Positions 20,685 to 32,581 of a stretch of 64,000 bases of DNA are shown piece by piece (position 1 is the stretch's first letter; the number at the start of each line of letters is the position of its first letter). The notes under the pieces were generated by a model that did not search any database, was not told the DNA's origin, and saw only the letters and a program-made list of their open reading frames with translations. The translations under genes were made by a program, and so were the position numbers. This stretch comes from Chondrus crispus (taxonomy: Eukaryota; Rhodophyta; Florideophyceae; Gigartinales; Gigartinaceae): NCBI RefSeq assembly GCF_000350225.1, contig NW_005179091.1, forward strand, positions 109,150 to 173,149, read 5' to 3'.

Positions 20685-22733
20685 ATGAGTGAGGACTACG
20701 AAGCCTCGACCCGCTCCGCACAGGCAAATATGCGGACGCAGGTCCTCGAGACCGCGAACCGTCCCCCCAGCCCTCCGAAGGACAAGCGGCGGCGATGTAC
20801 AAACGCATAGCGAACAACATCGAGGAAGTTCGTACTTCCCTCCGTATCGATGTGACGGACGCCGTCTACTCGCGGCAGCGTGCTAGTGCCCGTGACTTGG
20901 AACGGACCATGGCCGCAAGGCTACCCGGCGCCCCCACAAGAGGGCCCGGTGGTGCTGTACCTCCGACCGCTGCCGCCGTGCAAGGAAAACTCCTGACTGG
21001 CGCAGTCACCAGCCGCGACGCAAGAGGAAGACGACCGACGACGGATTCGAACGTCGCGTCCGAGTCCCAAGGCTTTCTACATTCCCCGTAAGCATGTGGC
21101 ATACGGCACAGGTGCCGTATCGTGACGACCCGGACCGTGGAGGAGCCGCTTGCGGATCCGGAGGACCCATGTTCTCCGTCGATCCTCGCGAGGGCGGCTA
21201 CCAACCGATGGGTTACACTGCACATCCAGGTACGTTAGACGTCCGTACACTACCCGTCAACCCATTCGGCACGCTACATCCCGTCGAGCTAGGGCTAGAG
21301 CCGGGGCATACGATGTTCCAAGAGTTCAGCTCCGTCGCTGAATATTGTATGTGCCGCTTGGATAACACCTCCAGGCTCGTTACCCCGGGTGACGCGGGAC
21401 GGATCGCGAAGTATGTTCAACGCTGCCGTGGGATCCGTCCCACGATGCGCAGCTTCAACAGTACGGACCCGATCCAGCTGCTGCCGTTTTTGAAAGATAT
21501 ATGGATAACCTTCGACTCGCAACACCTGGATGAGGGTGTTGCAGTGCGAGTCCTCCCGCACTTCTTATAGCGCGACGCGGAGCGCCTGTATACGAATTGT
21601 GCATTGCCTGGCATCCACGCCGGCTAGCTCTACGACAACATGGGCTGATCTGGGCTCGTGAACCAGTTCCTAAAGCGCTACCTAACTGGCGACGTGTTAG
21701 GGGGAGCGTACGATGTTGTCGCAACGGCGCGACAGTAACCTCACAAAACGGAGAGCACATTGCGGACCGGCTTGAAACTGCCGCGTTCCGTCGCACGGTT
21801 GTGTTCTCCGAGCAGTCCCTCGCGCACTAATTCTTGCGGGGACGTGCCCCTGCGACCCGTGCCGCAGTTTCCGAAACGGTTCAGTGGCTGCATGGCAGCC
21901 AGAAGACCGACTTTCCAACTATCCCGCATCGCCACGGCGGAAGGGACAAAGAACCGCGCTCGGCGCGGATTGCCTCTGCCGGATCAGAAACTGGCAGGGA
22001 TGACGGGACGAACTCCGAAGTCCATGGCGACCAGTTCGCTCGGGACTGCCCTCCATATCGCAGAGGAGGTGTGGCCGGCCGACCCTGTCCTCATTACGCA
22101 GGGGCCACTGCCCATGGGAAACCAACTCCCCACGTCGGTATCGTCGAGATCGACCGAAATCTACACGACTGCGTACACGCACAAGCTAAGGTCACCCGGT
22201 GGTACGGACCGCCGGGCCGCTGAGCTGTACATTTCGCACCAAGAAGCGGGCAGCGTGCCGACACGCGTGCCCCGACTTTCCGACGAGCAGGCCCGCCATG
22301 CGTCCCCGTTCGCATCGACGGACGGCAGCGGGTACGTGTCCTGACTCTGCCGTACGTACGGACATGCCATGTACGCGTGCTCGCTCCTGTCGCCGGAACA
22401 GCGTATGTTCACAGCGTGCAGGAAATAACGCTACCAGATGGAGACGCACCCCCGGAATGCGCAATCTCCTCCCGCAGTCGGTTCGCAAGGGCCGCCCCTC
22501 TCGTCAAGGTTTCCCGAATCGTTCGGTTGGGGGCGCACGTTTCGCCCCACAACGAAGAGAGTACCGTCGCAACGAGCGCGATCATTGTGATCGACGCGAC
22601 GTCCGCCAAGTGGGCGGACGGTATCCGTGCCGAGATGGAAGAGGAAACTGGGACCGATCTCGGCTTCCTCCGGGGGTACAGAACGAAATCATATACCTCC
22701 AGGATTGGGCAGAGGATCCGAATCCTCTGCATA
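20685..22733 (+). pseudogene. Family A Gag, degraded and truncated (A1)
   Basis: Opens with MSEDYEAS, corresponding to MSQEFEPS in A2 Gag, and lacks part of the N-terminal region found there. The conserved Gag core is recognisable (DNTSRLVTPGDAGRIAKYVQ, then LLPFLKDI and NQFLKRYLTGDVLG), but several stops and frame changes interrupt it. The zinc knuckle survives only in part: LCRTYGHAMYAC, with the first Cys position replaced by a stop. Similarity to A2 ends at about 22733, and unrelated sequence begins there. The element therefore lacks pol and a 3' LTR. No functional product is expected. Confidence 0.82.
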
Positions 22734-22783
22734 AACTTTTCTTCTTATATCTTTGCCAATATCGCACCTGGCTTGATAAATAG

Positions 22784-23470
22784 CAAATCGAACACCAATT
22801 CGCCGACGATGCGTGCATGCTTCCCGGTAATCGCCCGGTGCTTTCTATGTGCTCCTTTGACTGGCAGACTCGTATAGCAGTTCCGGCTTCCATCTTACGT
22901 CATCCTCCCCCACGGGGCCGCCCCACTCTCTCTCTGCGATTTATGGAGGCCGATTTTGCTCGACTTGCCATCCCCATTTCCGACACCTTCATACCCTCGT
23001 CATACGGTTGTGACACTTGGCGTTGTCGTACAGAGGGCGAACGCCTCTACTTAGACAATCTCATTGATATCACCTTTGGTGACCCTGCCCCCGAGGCAGA
23101 TCGCCCGTGGCGAAACTGACATACTGTCACATCCGATGCCATCTTCTGGACCGAACCCATTATCCCTTCGAATTTCCGTCATTTAAAACGCGGGGGTATT
23201 TTCTTCTTTCAGAACACAGTGCGTTTTGAACGGCGTATTCGGTCTGATACGGGGTACTTCATAGCCTACCAAATGGTAGAGGCGCGCGAGATTTCCCGTC
23301 AGCATTATGCAAGTCGTTACCAGCGCATCCCCTCATGGTGGAGCCAGTACGAGGTGAGTCAAGGCTTTTGGACCGAAATGGGACCCATACTCACGTACTA
23401 TGGCAGCTACCTGCGGGATCTGAACACGGGTTATGGGTGGTCTTCCTCACGGAGTGGTGCGTCAAAGTAG
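22784..23470 (+). pseudogene. Unassigned ORF X1, one in-frame stop
   Basis: One frame of about 228 codons, interrupted only by TGA at 23117-23119. It reads as plausible protein throughout: aromatic-rich segments such as TFIPSSYGCDTWRC, RGGIFFFQNTVRFERR and SWWSQYEVSQGFWTEMG. No signal peptide, membrane span or family I recognise. It lies immediately after the truncated A1 copy and antisense to B1. It could be part of the 3' passenger segment of B1, or an unrelated gene or element into which A1 or B1 inserted. The single stop suggests recent inactivation or a sequencing error. Confidence 0.45.
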
Positions 23471-23541
23471 CTGCGACCCTCTTGTGGGAGACCTACGATT
23501 GCTAGCGCCTGTGACACCTCCCCGCGAAGCTGATAGCACAA

Positions 23542-24204
23542 ATGCGTCTATTGGACATCTCTGTTCCTCTGGGTGGCTCTGATGTTAATCGCGAAATACG
23601 CTCCCTCCTCGATACGATCGAGGGCGTGGATTGGGACTGTTTCCCTCCGCAAAACTCCTCTCGATCTTTCAATCGCCAACGTCCCTCTTTCTCCCCTGCT
23701 CGAAACCACCCAGCCGCGGGCGACTTCGTGTGGTTCAACCCCTGGTCATCGACCCTCTGCTCAGCGTGGGAAGCTCAAACGAGCCGTCGATTCGGAAACC
23801 AAACACCGGTTCTCGACGTTACCCCCATCGTCACATCTGACCCCCGGGAGCTTCACGTATGCTCCCGTCCCTCCTCTCCAATTCCTCCTCGATCGGCTGT
23901 CCCTGCTTCCCCGCGCGCAGCCCTAGCCTCTCCATCCTCGTCAAAAGCGCCCTCAGCTGTCAAAATTCCCTCGGCAGGCCACACCGAAACATTGTCGGTG
24001 AGGGAAGCGATATATTCCCCCCCCCCGTCTCCAACAATTTCCAAAAATACCCACGACGTCACTAGTGTATACTGTGCCTTACTCCGTGCTCACGGTGTGG
24101 AGGGAGAGGCTCTGCAAGGAGCCTCGATTGACGACCTGCGAGTTTTGGCTCGTCTCGTGTCATCACTTCCAAAGGGCAAATCCTTTGGCAACCCTCCCGT
24201 CTGA
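23542..24204 (+). CDS. Unassigned ORF X2
   Basis: 221 codons from ATG 23542, uninterrupted. The N-terminus (MRLLDISVPLGGSDVNREI and following) and C-terminus (a helical, Leu-rich run from about residue 165 to the end, containing GASIDDLRVLARLVSSLP) look like folded protein; a Pro/Ser-rich linker joins them. It lies 71 bases after ORF X1 in a different frame, so X1 and X2 may be halves of one gene split by a frameshift, with the X2 end as the C-terminus. I do not recognise a family. Its position antisense to B1, beyond B1 pol, parallels the antisense ORF in A3, but I see no similarity between the two proteins. Confidence 0.42.
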   Translation: MRLLDISVPLGGSDVNREIRSLLDTIEGVDWDCFPPQNSSRSFNRQRPSFSPARNHPAAGDFVWFNPWSSTLCSAWEAQTSRRFGNQTPVLDVTPIVTSDPRELHVCSRPSSPIPPRSAVPASPRAALASPSSSKAPSAVKIPSAGHTETLSVREAIYSPPPSPTISKNTHDVTSVYCALLRAHGVEGEALQGASIDDLRVLARLVSSLPKGKSFGNPPV

Positions 24205-27200
24205 GCTGACAGCGCGACACTTCCCTCGTAATAGCTTGTCGCATTTCTATCCTGCCTGCGTGACGCTGAATTTGTGACCTCGTCATGTCGCCTTTGATCC
24301 GTAAATTGAATTTTCCTGCGTGCTCCTTCGTCCCTTCGTTTCCTCCTCTTTTTCTCATTGATGCCCACTCCGTCATAATCACGGTGGCACCCTTATATCT
24401 CCTTCCCCCTTCTCTTCACCTCGCTACTTCCTCCTCTTTTTCTCTCTTTTTTTTGTTCTCTGCGTGCCGTCACTGCGGTCGTACCCCTCCTCTCACCAAC
24501 TTCCTCCTCTTGTGCATTTTCAAATTTCCCTTTCCTGATTCCCTTACGTTTCCTTCTCTTCAATCCCTCCTCTTTATCCCTGGCAGTTTTCCTCCCTCTT
24601 TTCATGCGCCCTTTTTACCTCTTCAGATTCCTCGCTTACCTCCTCTTTTCCCTGTTCGGGCGTACTGTCGCCGACGGCTGTCCTCAGTCTCCATCGAGCG
24701 GGTGAGGAAAGCTTGTTAAATCATGAGATGGTTTGTTCCAGCTGACGTGCTCGACCGGCAAAAAATCTTAAAACAAAGTTTCTCCGTTTGATCTCAAACG
24801 CCCGAACCGTCAGTGCGATAGAATTCCCGTTCTCACTAGGAGTTATCTTTCAGTCATCGCCACTCTTCCCCGTGGCCGTCGATCCAACCTCCGCCTGGCG
24901 CCCTCCATAACGTGAGGACACACGCTGCGCGACGTTGTTCTCCAACCCTTATTATCTCCTCCTTGGCTTGCCATGAACGGCGAAGAACCCACGATGGATG
25001 CGACTCGTCTCGTGATCGGGAAAGGGCCTCTTTCCGTTCAAACATCCAAATGAAATTGATATCAGGTAACGCCACTATCGGCGTATCTGTGGCGAGGGAG
25101 CTCGAGAATCATCCTACAACCGTGTCCTTGAGGAAAAGGACCATGAGAATTTGGTAGCCTTAGAAAAGTCATCGTCCTCGTCGGTGCCAATCACAACTTC
25201 TTCGCTCTGGTCACGGGGTATTGCGTCTTCGTCTGAAGACTTGACAAGTAATGCGCTCTTTCTCAATCGGGTGCTTCGCTGTCTCCACCCTTGTAGCTAT
25301 CCGTCATTTTCACGGGCACCCCCTTAGAAACCGACTTTTCGAACAATTTGGAGTGACGTGCAGCGGTGACGAAAATGTCCAGTTGTCGCTGTCCCTTGGG
25401 GAAAGACCTCACTCGTTTCTTTCACGGCGGCCTCCGGTGGTTACACCGCCTTCCCGGAATAAAATCCCTTGAGGCTCCCATGTCGTCTGCTCTTTCCCTC
25501 GCGTGGGCTTCCACAAAATCCACACAATCCGCTCTCTCCCACGTTGCCACTCCACGCACGGCGTCCTCCCACGATTCACCAACTCGTCGTGCGATCTCCT
25601 CTCAGCCCCTATCGCTTCGGTCAGACAAGAAATGTCCATCAGCATCACGAATCATATTGAGCCTATGCGACGCGTCGATCTTGATCCCGCCAGCAGTAGC
25701 CTTGTCGAAAGTTCCTTGGACCAGCCTTTCGTTAGCGGGTTCAAGTGTGGCGGTTGGTGCGGTAAGTTAAGAGTCTCTTGCCATTTTGAGGAACGATCGC
25801 GCTGTATTGGGAACAGCCTCTTCGATCACAACCTCGACCGCATTAAAAACCGAAAAAATGTGCTTGCACACTTTGCCACGTATGTCCGCCAACTTCGTGA
25901 CAAAATACGTCTTCCGATCGGGCGCGTCCGCGGCATTTCACTGCGGAGTCAAGGACGCTCTCCGCCCTTCGACCATCCGTCTACGCCCTACGACTGTCCG
26001 TCTACGCCCTACGACCGGTTCATTACTCACGAAGGATCTCTTCATTCTATCCGTCGAGTCTGGTGTGTCTGTAGATTCCCTCATCCCTTCTCGTACTGCG
26101 GCGTTTTTCTTGACCCCATGAGTCTTCGTCAGTGTTTTCTGCAAGTCGGAACTACTTCATGCGCTTTCCCAGTGCTTGAGCGGCATACTACCGACCACCG
26201 CATCCTGCCTCCTTCGTTTCCGAATTGCTCCCCTTACCGTTCCAACCTTTTTCTTCCTCTTCCTCGCAGTGTACGCGTCCCGGAATCCTCCTCTTCATGT
26301 AGGCCGGCGGGCTCATTCTCGAGTTCCCCCTCTGATTACCATTGTCTTCCCTTCGATCCCGGGGTCACACACCTCTGTCTTCCTTCTACATCCTCTTACT
26401 TGCAGTGCAAGTCTCTCCTTTCCTCCTCTTTTCACTACGTGCGTTCCCTCCCAGTTTTGTTATCTCCCGACGGGTTACAAATATGGGGTGTTGTTAGCCT
26501 CCTGTCCGTCCCTCATTTCCCATTAATCCTCGCGAGCTCGCTTGTCATAAATCATCCCACCTCTTGATATTTACCCCACTTCTTTGTCGGGTCCCGTCAT
26601 TACCCTACTTTCCGTCGGCGTCTAGCAATGAGCTAGCAGTGGGATCTGTAAGGAGATGTTTCCCTAGTGCCATTCCACTCGTTAGCCATATCCTCAGGCT
26701 GTCTCCCTTGGGTACCAATTATCTCTGCTGGTCGTCTCATCGACCGGCTCGGGTACGCCTCGTAGCGTTCAGACTGTAAAATCCAAGAAAACGGGCAGGG
26801 TTTTACAATTCTTCTCCGTTTCTTCGTATCGTTTTTGGTTCGACAGAGCGGCATTGCCGCCTACCTCGCCTCCATCACGGCCTGCAGTTGATCTTCTCGT
26901 TCCGCAAAACAGTACTTGGCATTTTCCTCGTCGTTCCTTTCGCCTCTTTTCTGATCCTGCTTGTCGGCCGTGCGGTCGGGGATTGTTTCCTACTTCCTTA
27001 AAGTAACATAACGAAATATAACATGACAACCAAATGAAGTAAATCGGACGTAAGAGTCGCAAAGGCATCAGCGCGATGCAAAAAAAAGTAAACGTGTAAC
27101 TCGCGATAACAGACACACAGGAGAGGGGGAGAAACGCAGCCCCGGTTGCTCGTGGCAAAAATATGTTCGCCGTTGAGCTAGTCGCGACCAGTGGCCCGAC

Positions 27201-28130
27201 CGCAGCATCCCAGTTGGATAGCTTCCCCTTTTCGCTGTTTCTCCTTCTCAACCCCCCGGTTATTAACTCTCCTCTTCATACAATAATTCTCTCCTTTTTT
27301 TCTTGTCCTTCTAGAATGACGGGAGAGTTTGACTACGGGCTCTCCATGATTGTGCCTCGCGGTCTTGTCGATCGAAGTCCGCGATACGCGGTCGCGTCGT
27401 CATCGTCCTGCAACCACAAAGAGAAATACAATAAAATAGAGTATATCAAAACAAAAACAAGAAAACAAAGGAACAAAGAAAACAAGGGAACGGAAGGGAG
27501 GTTATGGTAGGTAAGTGTCAAACAGGTCGCTCTGGAAAATGGGACTGTGGGTGAGCGTCGACATCGGTCGCGCAGGGTCCTTCGTAGCAGCGGTCTTTTG
27601 ACAGTAGTGCATATGGACGAATTTTCTTGCTCGTCCAGCCTGGGCAGTGTGTTAGGAGTGAGTGTGACGATCGGCGCCATGTGAGGTCGGGTGAGGGTTG
27701 GCTGCGGAGCGACTTAGAATAGCTATGTCACCGACTGTGATAACGATCACCACTTCACGTGCGTACTGCAGCTGCCGTACTTTTTCCTGCTTTTTGATTA
27801 TAATTTCACAGCATGGCTGGAATCGACTTCTCACTTGCGTCTCCCGTTAGGCGGGTTTTTGTCGACACGCTTATATATGTATATATATTTTGATTTCATC
27901 ATCCCCCACGCGGGCGGGCCGTCCGCTCGAAACGTCATTTCTCGTGGGTACCGTGCTGAGGCATGTGTGTTTTCCAAGAGGCTCAATGCCTCATCCACGG
28001 ATACAGTCTCGCTTCTCTGCCTTGCTCTTCTTTCCTTCAAACTCCTTATCTGCGAACCTCGTAGATGCGTTCCTTCCTTGAAGTTCTGACCTCTCTGTTG
28101 TCTCTAACCTACTAATTCTATTTACGATGG
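24205..28130 (-). other. Segment downstream of B1 pol (putative 3' module)
   Basis: No intact gene. Part of it (about 25850-27360) matches, in the same orientation relative to pol, the segment after B2 pol at about 52800-53960. For example minus-strand MRRRNSEKGKLSNWDAAV occurs in both, as does MQKT.T.THGVKKNAAVRE. The matching parts are more diverged than the pol genes. A polypyrimidine block on the plus strand (24285-24720) gives Lys/Arg/Glu-rich minus-strand frames. A minus-strand stretch near 25560-25720 also reads as protein. A plus-strand frame (25503-26567, 354 codons, non-ATG start) overlaps the matching part and has a counterpart in B2 (53298-53879, minus). Which strand codes is uncertain. 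Confidence 0.45.
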
Positions 28131-31100
28131 CTATCCCGGTTGTGCGTGCGACGCTTGCGTGGGTAAGGGCAGCCTTTTCCTTCGGAAATAGGTGACTACC
28201 GCGCTGCAGGGGATCTGCTCAATAGGTTCCCACGTCGCGTCTTCGATGGCATACCCATACCACCTCATTTTGAGAATTAATTTCTCCTCGTCGTAGCCGT
28301 GGTCCACGATCTTGTCGATCACATACTCCTGACTCTCCGCTTCTTCTTCCTGCGCGTCCAACTGTCCTTCCCCCTTCCGAAGATCTTTCAACTCATCCTC
28401 CTCTCTGGACTTTCCGAACTCGCGTGGGTCTGGAGGTGTCTCCGCGGCCGGCGTTTGACCAACTGAATTATCCTGGTCCCCCGTCGTAGGCGCACGGGTG
28501 TGAGAACGTTCCTCGTCCTCCATTACCTCTCCTTCTTCGTTTAGCTCCGGCTCTCCCAGGAACTGTAGCCCTTGGCGTAGGCCAGTTATCGGCGCGTAGT
28601 CCATCGGGCTTGGGGCTAACTCCACCCTGTCTCGCGATACGCGTTCCTCCTGATCGCCAATGGCAATGACTACCGTATGTTGATCCGATCTTCGGACCTG
28701 ATAAGGTCCTGTGGCGACTTGTGCCAGCTTGTGTTTTGGTTCACCAGCCGTGCCCTGTTCCTTCCGGAGGAACACGTAGGACCCTGAAAGGATGTCATAC
28801 TTTGACTTGCGGAGCCTTGCGTCGAAATTTCGCTTGTAGCGCGCTTGTTCTTTCCGCAAGCTCTGACCAGCGCCGTTCATCAGGCTTTCCAACCACGACT
28901 ACCATTTCAGGTAGTACGCTCGATTCGAGCTAAATCCTTCCAAACTTGGCTGTGCTTGTAACGCAATGCTTCTCGGCGCCCGAGCTAACACCAGTTCGAA
29001 GGGCGCAATGTTCGTAGCTCGATGAACTTGCGTGTTGTAGGCGAACGTCACGGCGTCGCTAAATAGGTCCCAGTCCTTGGGATGCTCTCCAACATATTTT
29101 CGGAACGCGGAAGTCAGCGTGCAGTCAAACCTCTCGACTTGGCCGTTGGCTTGCGGGTGGTACGTAGTCGTGAACACATTGCGTATGCCGAGAATTCGAC
29201 AGGCGTTCTGAAAGAACCGGGCCGTGAACTGTGTTCCATTGTCGGACAGCAGCTTGACCGGCGGTCCGTACACGAATACCCAATGGTGAACGAAGGCTTG
29301 TGCGATATGCGCAGCTGATATCTTCTTCAACGGTACGGTTCGTACCAGTTTCAAGTATCGATCGCTGATCACGAGAATATACCGATTTCCTCGTTTAGTT
29401 GTAATTAGCTCGCCGGGGATGTCGATGGCGACAAACTCCAGCGGGGCTTTGGGCGTGAACAGCTTCATTTCCTTCATGTTTCTTCTTAACTTCACCCTTT
29501 TCCGCGCACATGCGGCGCAATTCTTCGCGACTGCGTAGCAGTCTAGGGCCATCGTGGGCCAGTAGAAATATCTTCTCAATGTCTTGTAAAGTTTCCTGCC
29601 TCCCGGGTGGCCTGCCAATTTTGCATAGTGGCTCAACCCTAGGACGCGGTCCCTTAACGATTGTGGTATTACCACTTGTACAAACTCTGCCGCGGTACGG
29701 CATAGAGTTCCTTCGAGTTCCTCGGTCTCCATGCTGAACGTTCTCACCTTTCCGGCGTCCATTTCTTCCTTGAAGCGGTTGCAGAAGGGGTCGACGGCTT
29801 GCTCGCGAATGAGCTCCTCCCGAGTGACAGCTTGGAATTGATCGAGGCGATCAGGGGCGCTCCCCCCCTCAAGGGCGAGGATGTCGTCTAACGCGTCAAA
29901 ACTGTCCTCTTCCTCCACTGTTCCCTCGGCCGGTTCGACCATAAAGCATGGAATTTTGTCGTCGATTTCGTCGACGGTTTCCCCAGCGGTCCGTAATCTT
30001 GACAGGGCATCAGCTTGACTATTCGCCTTGCCTTTCTTGTACTTGATTTCGAAATTGAATTCCGAGAGGCGGAGCCTCCATCGGATTAATCTTCCGCTGG
30101 GGTCGGTTACGTTCATCAACCATCTCAATGACGCATGGTCGGTATGCACAATGAAGTGGTCGCCATATAGATACGGTCTTAGAGTCTGTACGGCCCAAAT
30201 TACCGCTAGACATTCTTTTTCTGGTGCAGAATAGTTTCTCTCGGCTGCGGCTATCGTTCTTCAAAAGAACCCGATGGGTTTACGTTGCGCATCCGGATGC
30301 GTTTGAAATTATGCAGCGCCGATTTGATAGTCGCTTGCATCGGTTTCTACCGAGTATGGTAGGTCCTTCTTCGGCAGCGCCAACACCGGTGGCGCCAAGA
30401 TAGCGTCTTTGAGCTTATGAAAAGCTTTCTCGCATGATTCGTCGAATCCTTCCAACTGGACCGGTTGTCCTTTCTTCAGTAGGTGGTTTAGAGGATGCGC
30501 AATTCTCGCATAATGCGGAACGAATCTGCGGTAGACATTACAAAGTCCCAAGAAGCTCCTGAGCTGGGTCTGCGTTTGAGGGTACCTCACTTGCTCCAAT
30601 GCGGCGGTTCGCGCGGTGTCAACTTCCAATGTACCTAGCCGAACGACATGGCCCAGGTACTTGATCTTTTCGACGAAAAATTCGCACTTGCGAAGCTTGA
30701 GCTTCACACCTGCCTTCTCCAATACAGAAAGTATTTCATCCACGTGCACGATGTGTTCCTCCCACGACTTGCTAAAAATTATTATGTCATCCAGATACAC
30801 CAAACAGCATTTCTACCGGAACCGAGAGAGCCGGATATCCATTGCTCTCTGGAGCGTCGCTGGCGCGTTGGTTAGCCCGAAGGGCATTCTTGAGAAGCGA
30901 TACAGACCTGAGTGACACGAAAACGCGGTCTTGTCGCGGTCGCACTCAGGGATAGGCATCTGCCAATATCCCGAGATCGCGTCCAACGCGGAGAAAACCT
31001 TGGTGTCACCAAGCGAGTCCAGACACTCATCCATGCGCGGTAAAGGGTACGTGTCCTTTACCGTTACCGCGTTCAACCTGCGATAGTCTACGCAAAAGCG

Positions 31101-32534
31101 CATCGATCCGTCCGGCTTGGGCACTAATAAAACGGGCGACGCCCATTCTGACTGCGTCGATTCGATGACTCCTGCTTCTAAAATCTTCTGCACTTCTGCG
31201 TCCTCGACCTCCCGAGCCTTTGGACCGGCTCGGTAGGGAGCTTGTGCAATTGGCCTTATATCCGGGGCTAGTTCAATCCGGTGAACCGCGGTGTTGATCT
31301 CACCAAGGGTCCCATCCCACATGCGGGAATATTTTTTCAACATCCGACGGAATCTTTCGCGCAGCCGGTCCGGCACGTGGCTCAGGTCGAGCTCCTCCAC
31401 GTCCGGCGGGGGAGGCTCAATCCGCCGCTCCGGCTTCGTAGTTGCCGTCGCGGAGAGCGCTTCCGCCCGTTCTCGTTGCTGGTCCTCGCGATCTTGTTCC
31501 GACGGTTCGCATCTTCTCTTGCCCGTAGGCGGCGGGGCGTAATTACTAAATTTTTCCTCGTCCCTTTCTTGAATTCCAAGTACCTTACCAATGGTGGTAT
31601 TGCCCTTGAATACGGCCCTCGGGTGCGGTAGTAGTTCCCTCACCACTTGGCCTTTTTGAACCCTGACAGGGTAATTCCTAAAATTCGCAACAAGCCCTCC
31701 AAAAGTTTTGTCAGGCTCAACTTGGACTACACCGTTGGTGCTTACCAGTCCGTGCTTGTCGTATAGGGGCGCGTAGGGTTGAACGACGACCAACCCAGTC
31801 CTCTTCGAGGTGCATTCAACCATGCGTTGCGTCCCTGGCTCAATGGTGGTGGCTCTTGCCACCTTCACCCTGCGGGAAACTAGCTCCCCTTTTGTATCAG
31901 TCTCGCCCTCTCCAGGGACCAAATGCTTCTTCAATTTTCTCGCCGACAATCGCCTTACGATCGGAACCTCCGAGAAATCCGCCAACTCAACTGTCCTCTT
32001 TCGTGGGTAAATAGCCTCCACGAACCTATCGCAATAGTCAGCCCCTAGAATTACGGGGACTGCGAGTTTTTCACAAACTATGAGTTCGACTGAAGCCACG
32101 AAACGTCCAAGTCTCACAGGCATTTTGAGTGTACCTAGAGTTCGGAGTGGCCTGTTATTCGCGTCGCCAATGTCTTGGGTCGGTCCGGACACTAGAGATT
32201 CCATTCCAGCCGGGAGTTCCGATTTTCGCACAAGGTTTGGTCCCGCGCCGGTGTCTAATACAGACAACACCCGGCTCATCAATCCGACTGTTTGTCCAAT
32301 GTCCGCGTAAACTTTGTAGTTTTTTCGCACAAGAACCAAAATCTTCTCGGGACACTCCCTTCGCTTAACCCTGTACCAGGGTCTTCGAACTTCTTCCAGC
32401 GGATGATCTCGGGCTCGGCTCAAAATTTTCTTGACTTGAGCTGGCCCTTTGGGCTTATCCACCAATCCAACAACCTCCTCATCGGGGCCTGATTTTTCCC
32501 TTAGAGACGGGGAACGGGGCTGAGCCCCGGACAC
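28131..32534 (-). pseudogene. Family B Pol (B1): protease, RT, RNase H, integrase, chromodomain
   Basis: Protease motif LDTGAGPNLV. RT has FCVDYRRLN and, after a TAG (30813-30815), the catalytic box CLVYLDDIIIF. RNase H starts ETDASDYQIGAA, then has TAA (30309-30311) and TGA (30261-30263), and ends THDH-like HTDHASLRWLM. Integrase has the zinc site (HYAKLAGHPGG, CAAC) and DDE core (AIDIPGE, SDNGTQF, NGQVERF). A further TAG at 28899-28901 replaces a Gln codon found in B2. The C-terminal chromodomain reads EYVIDKIVDHGYDEEKLILK, with a WEP motif. The first three stops are shared exactly with B2; the fourth is private. The frame up to 30813 is uninterrupted for 573 codons. Confidence 0.9.
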
Positions 32535-32581
32535 AGTACGTCAACCCTGTGCCTCTCGCGACTCATGCGAGATTCCCCTCT

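Noticed and set aside
24285-24719. Plus-strand 144-codon frame rich in Ser, Pro, Leu and Phe
   Set aside because: It is a shadow of a polypyrimidine block; the composition alone explains the open frame.
31281-32492. Plus-strand ORFs inside B1 pol
   Set aside because: They are antisense shadows of the conserved protease-RT frame and recur in mirror image in B2.
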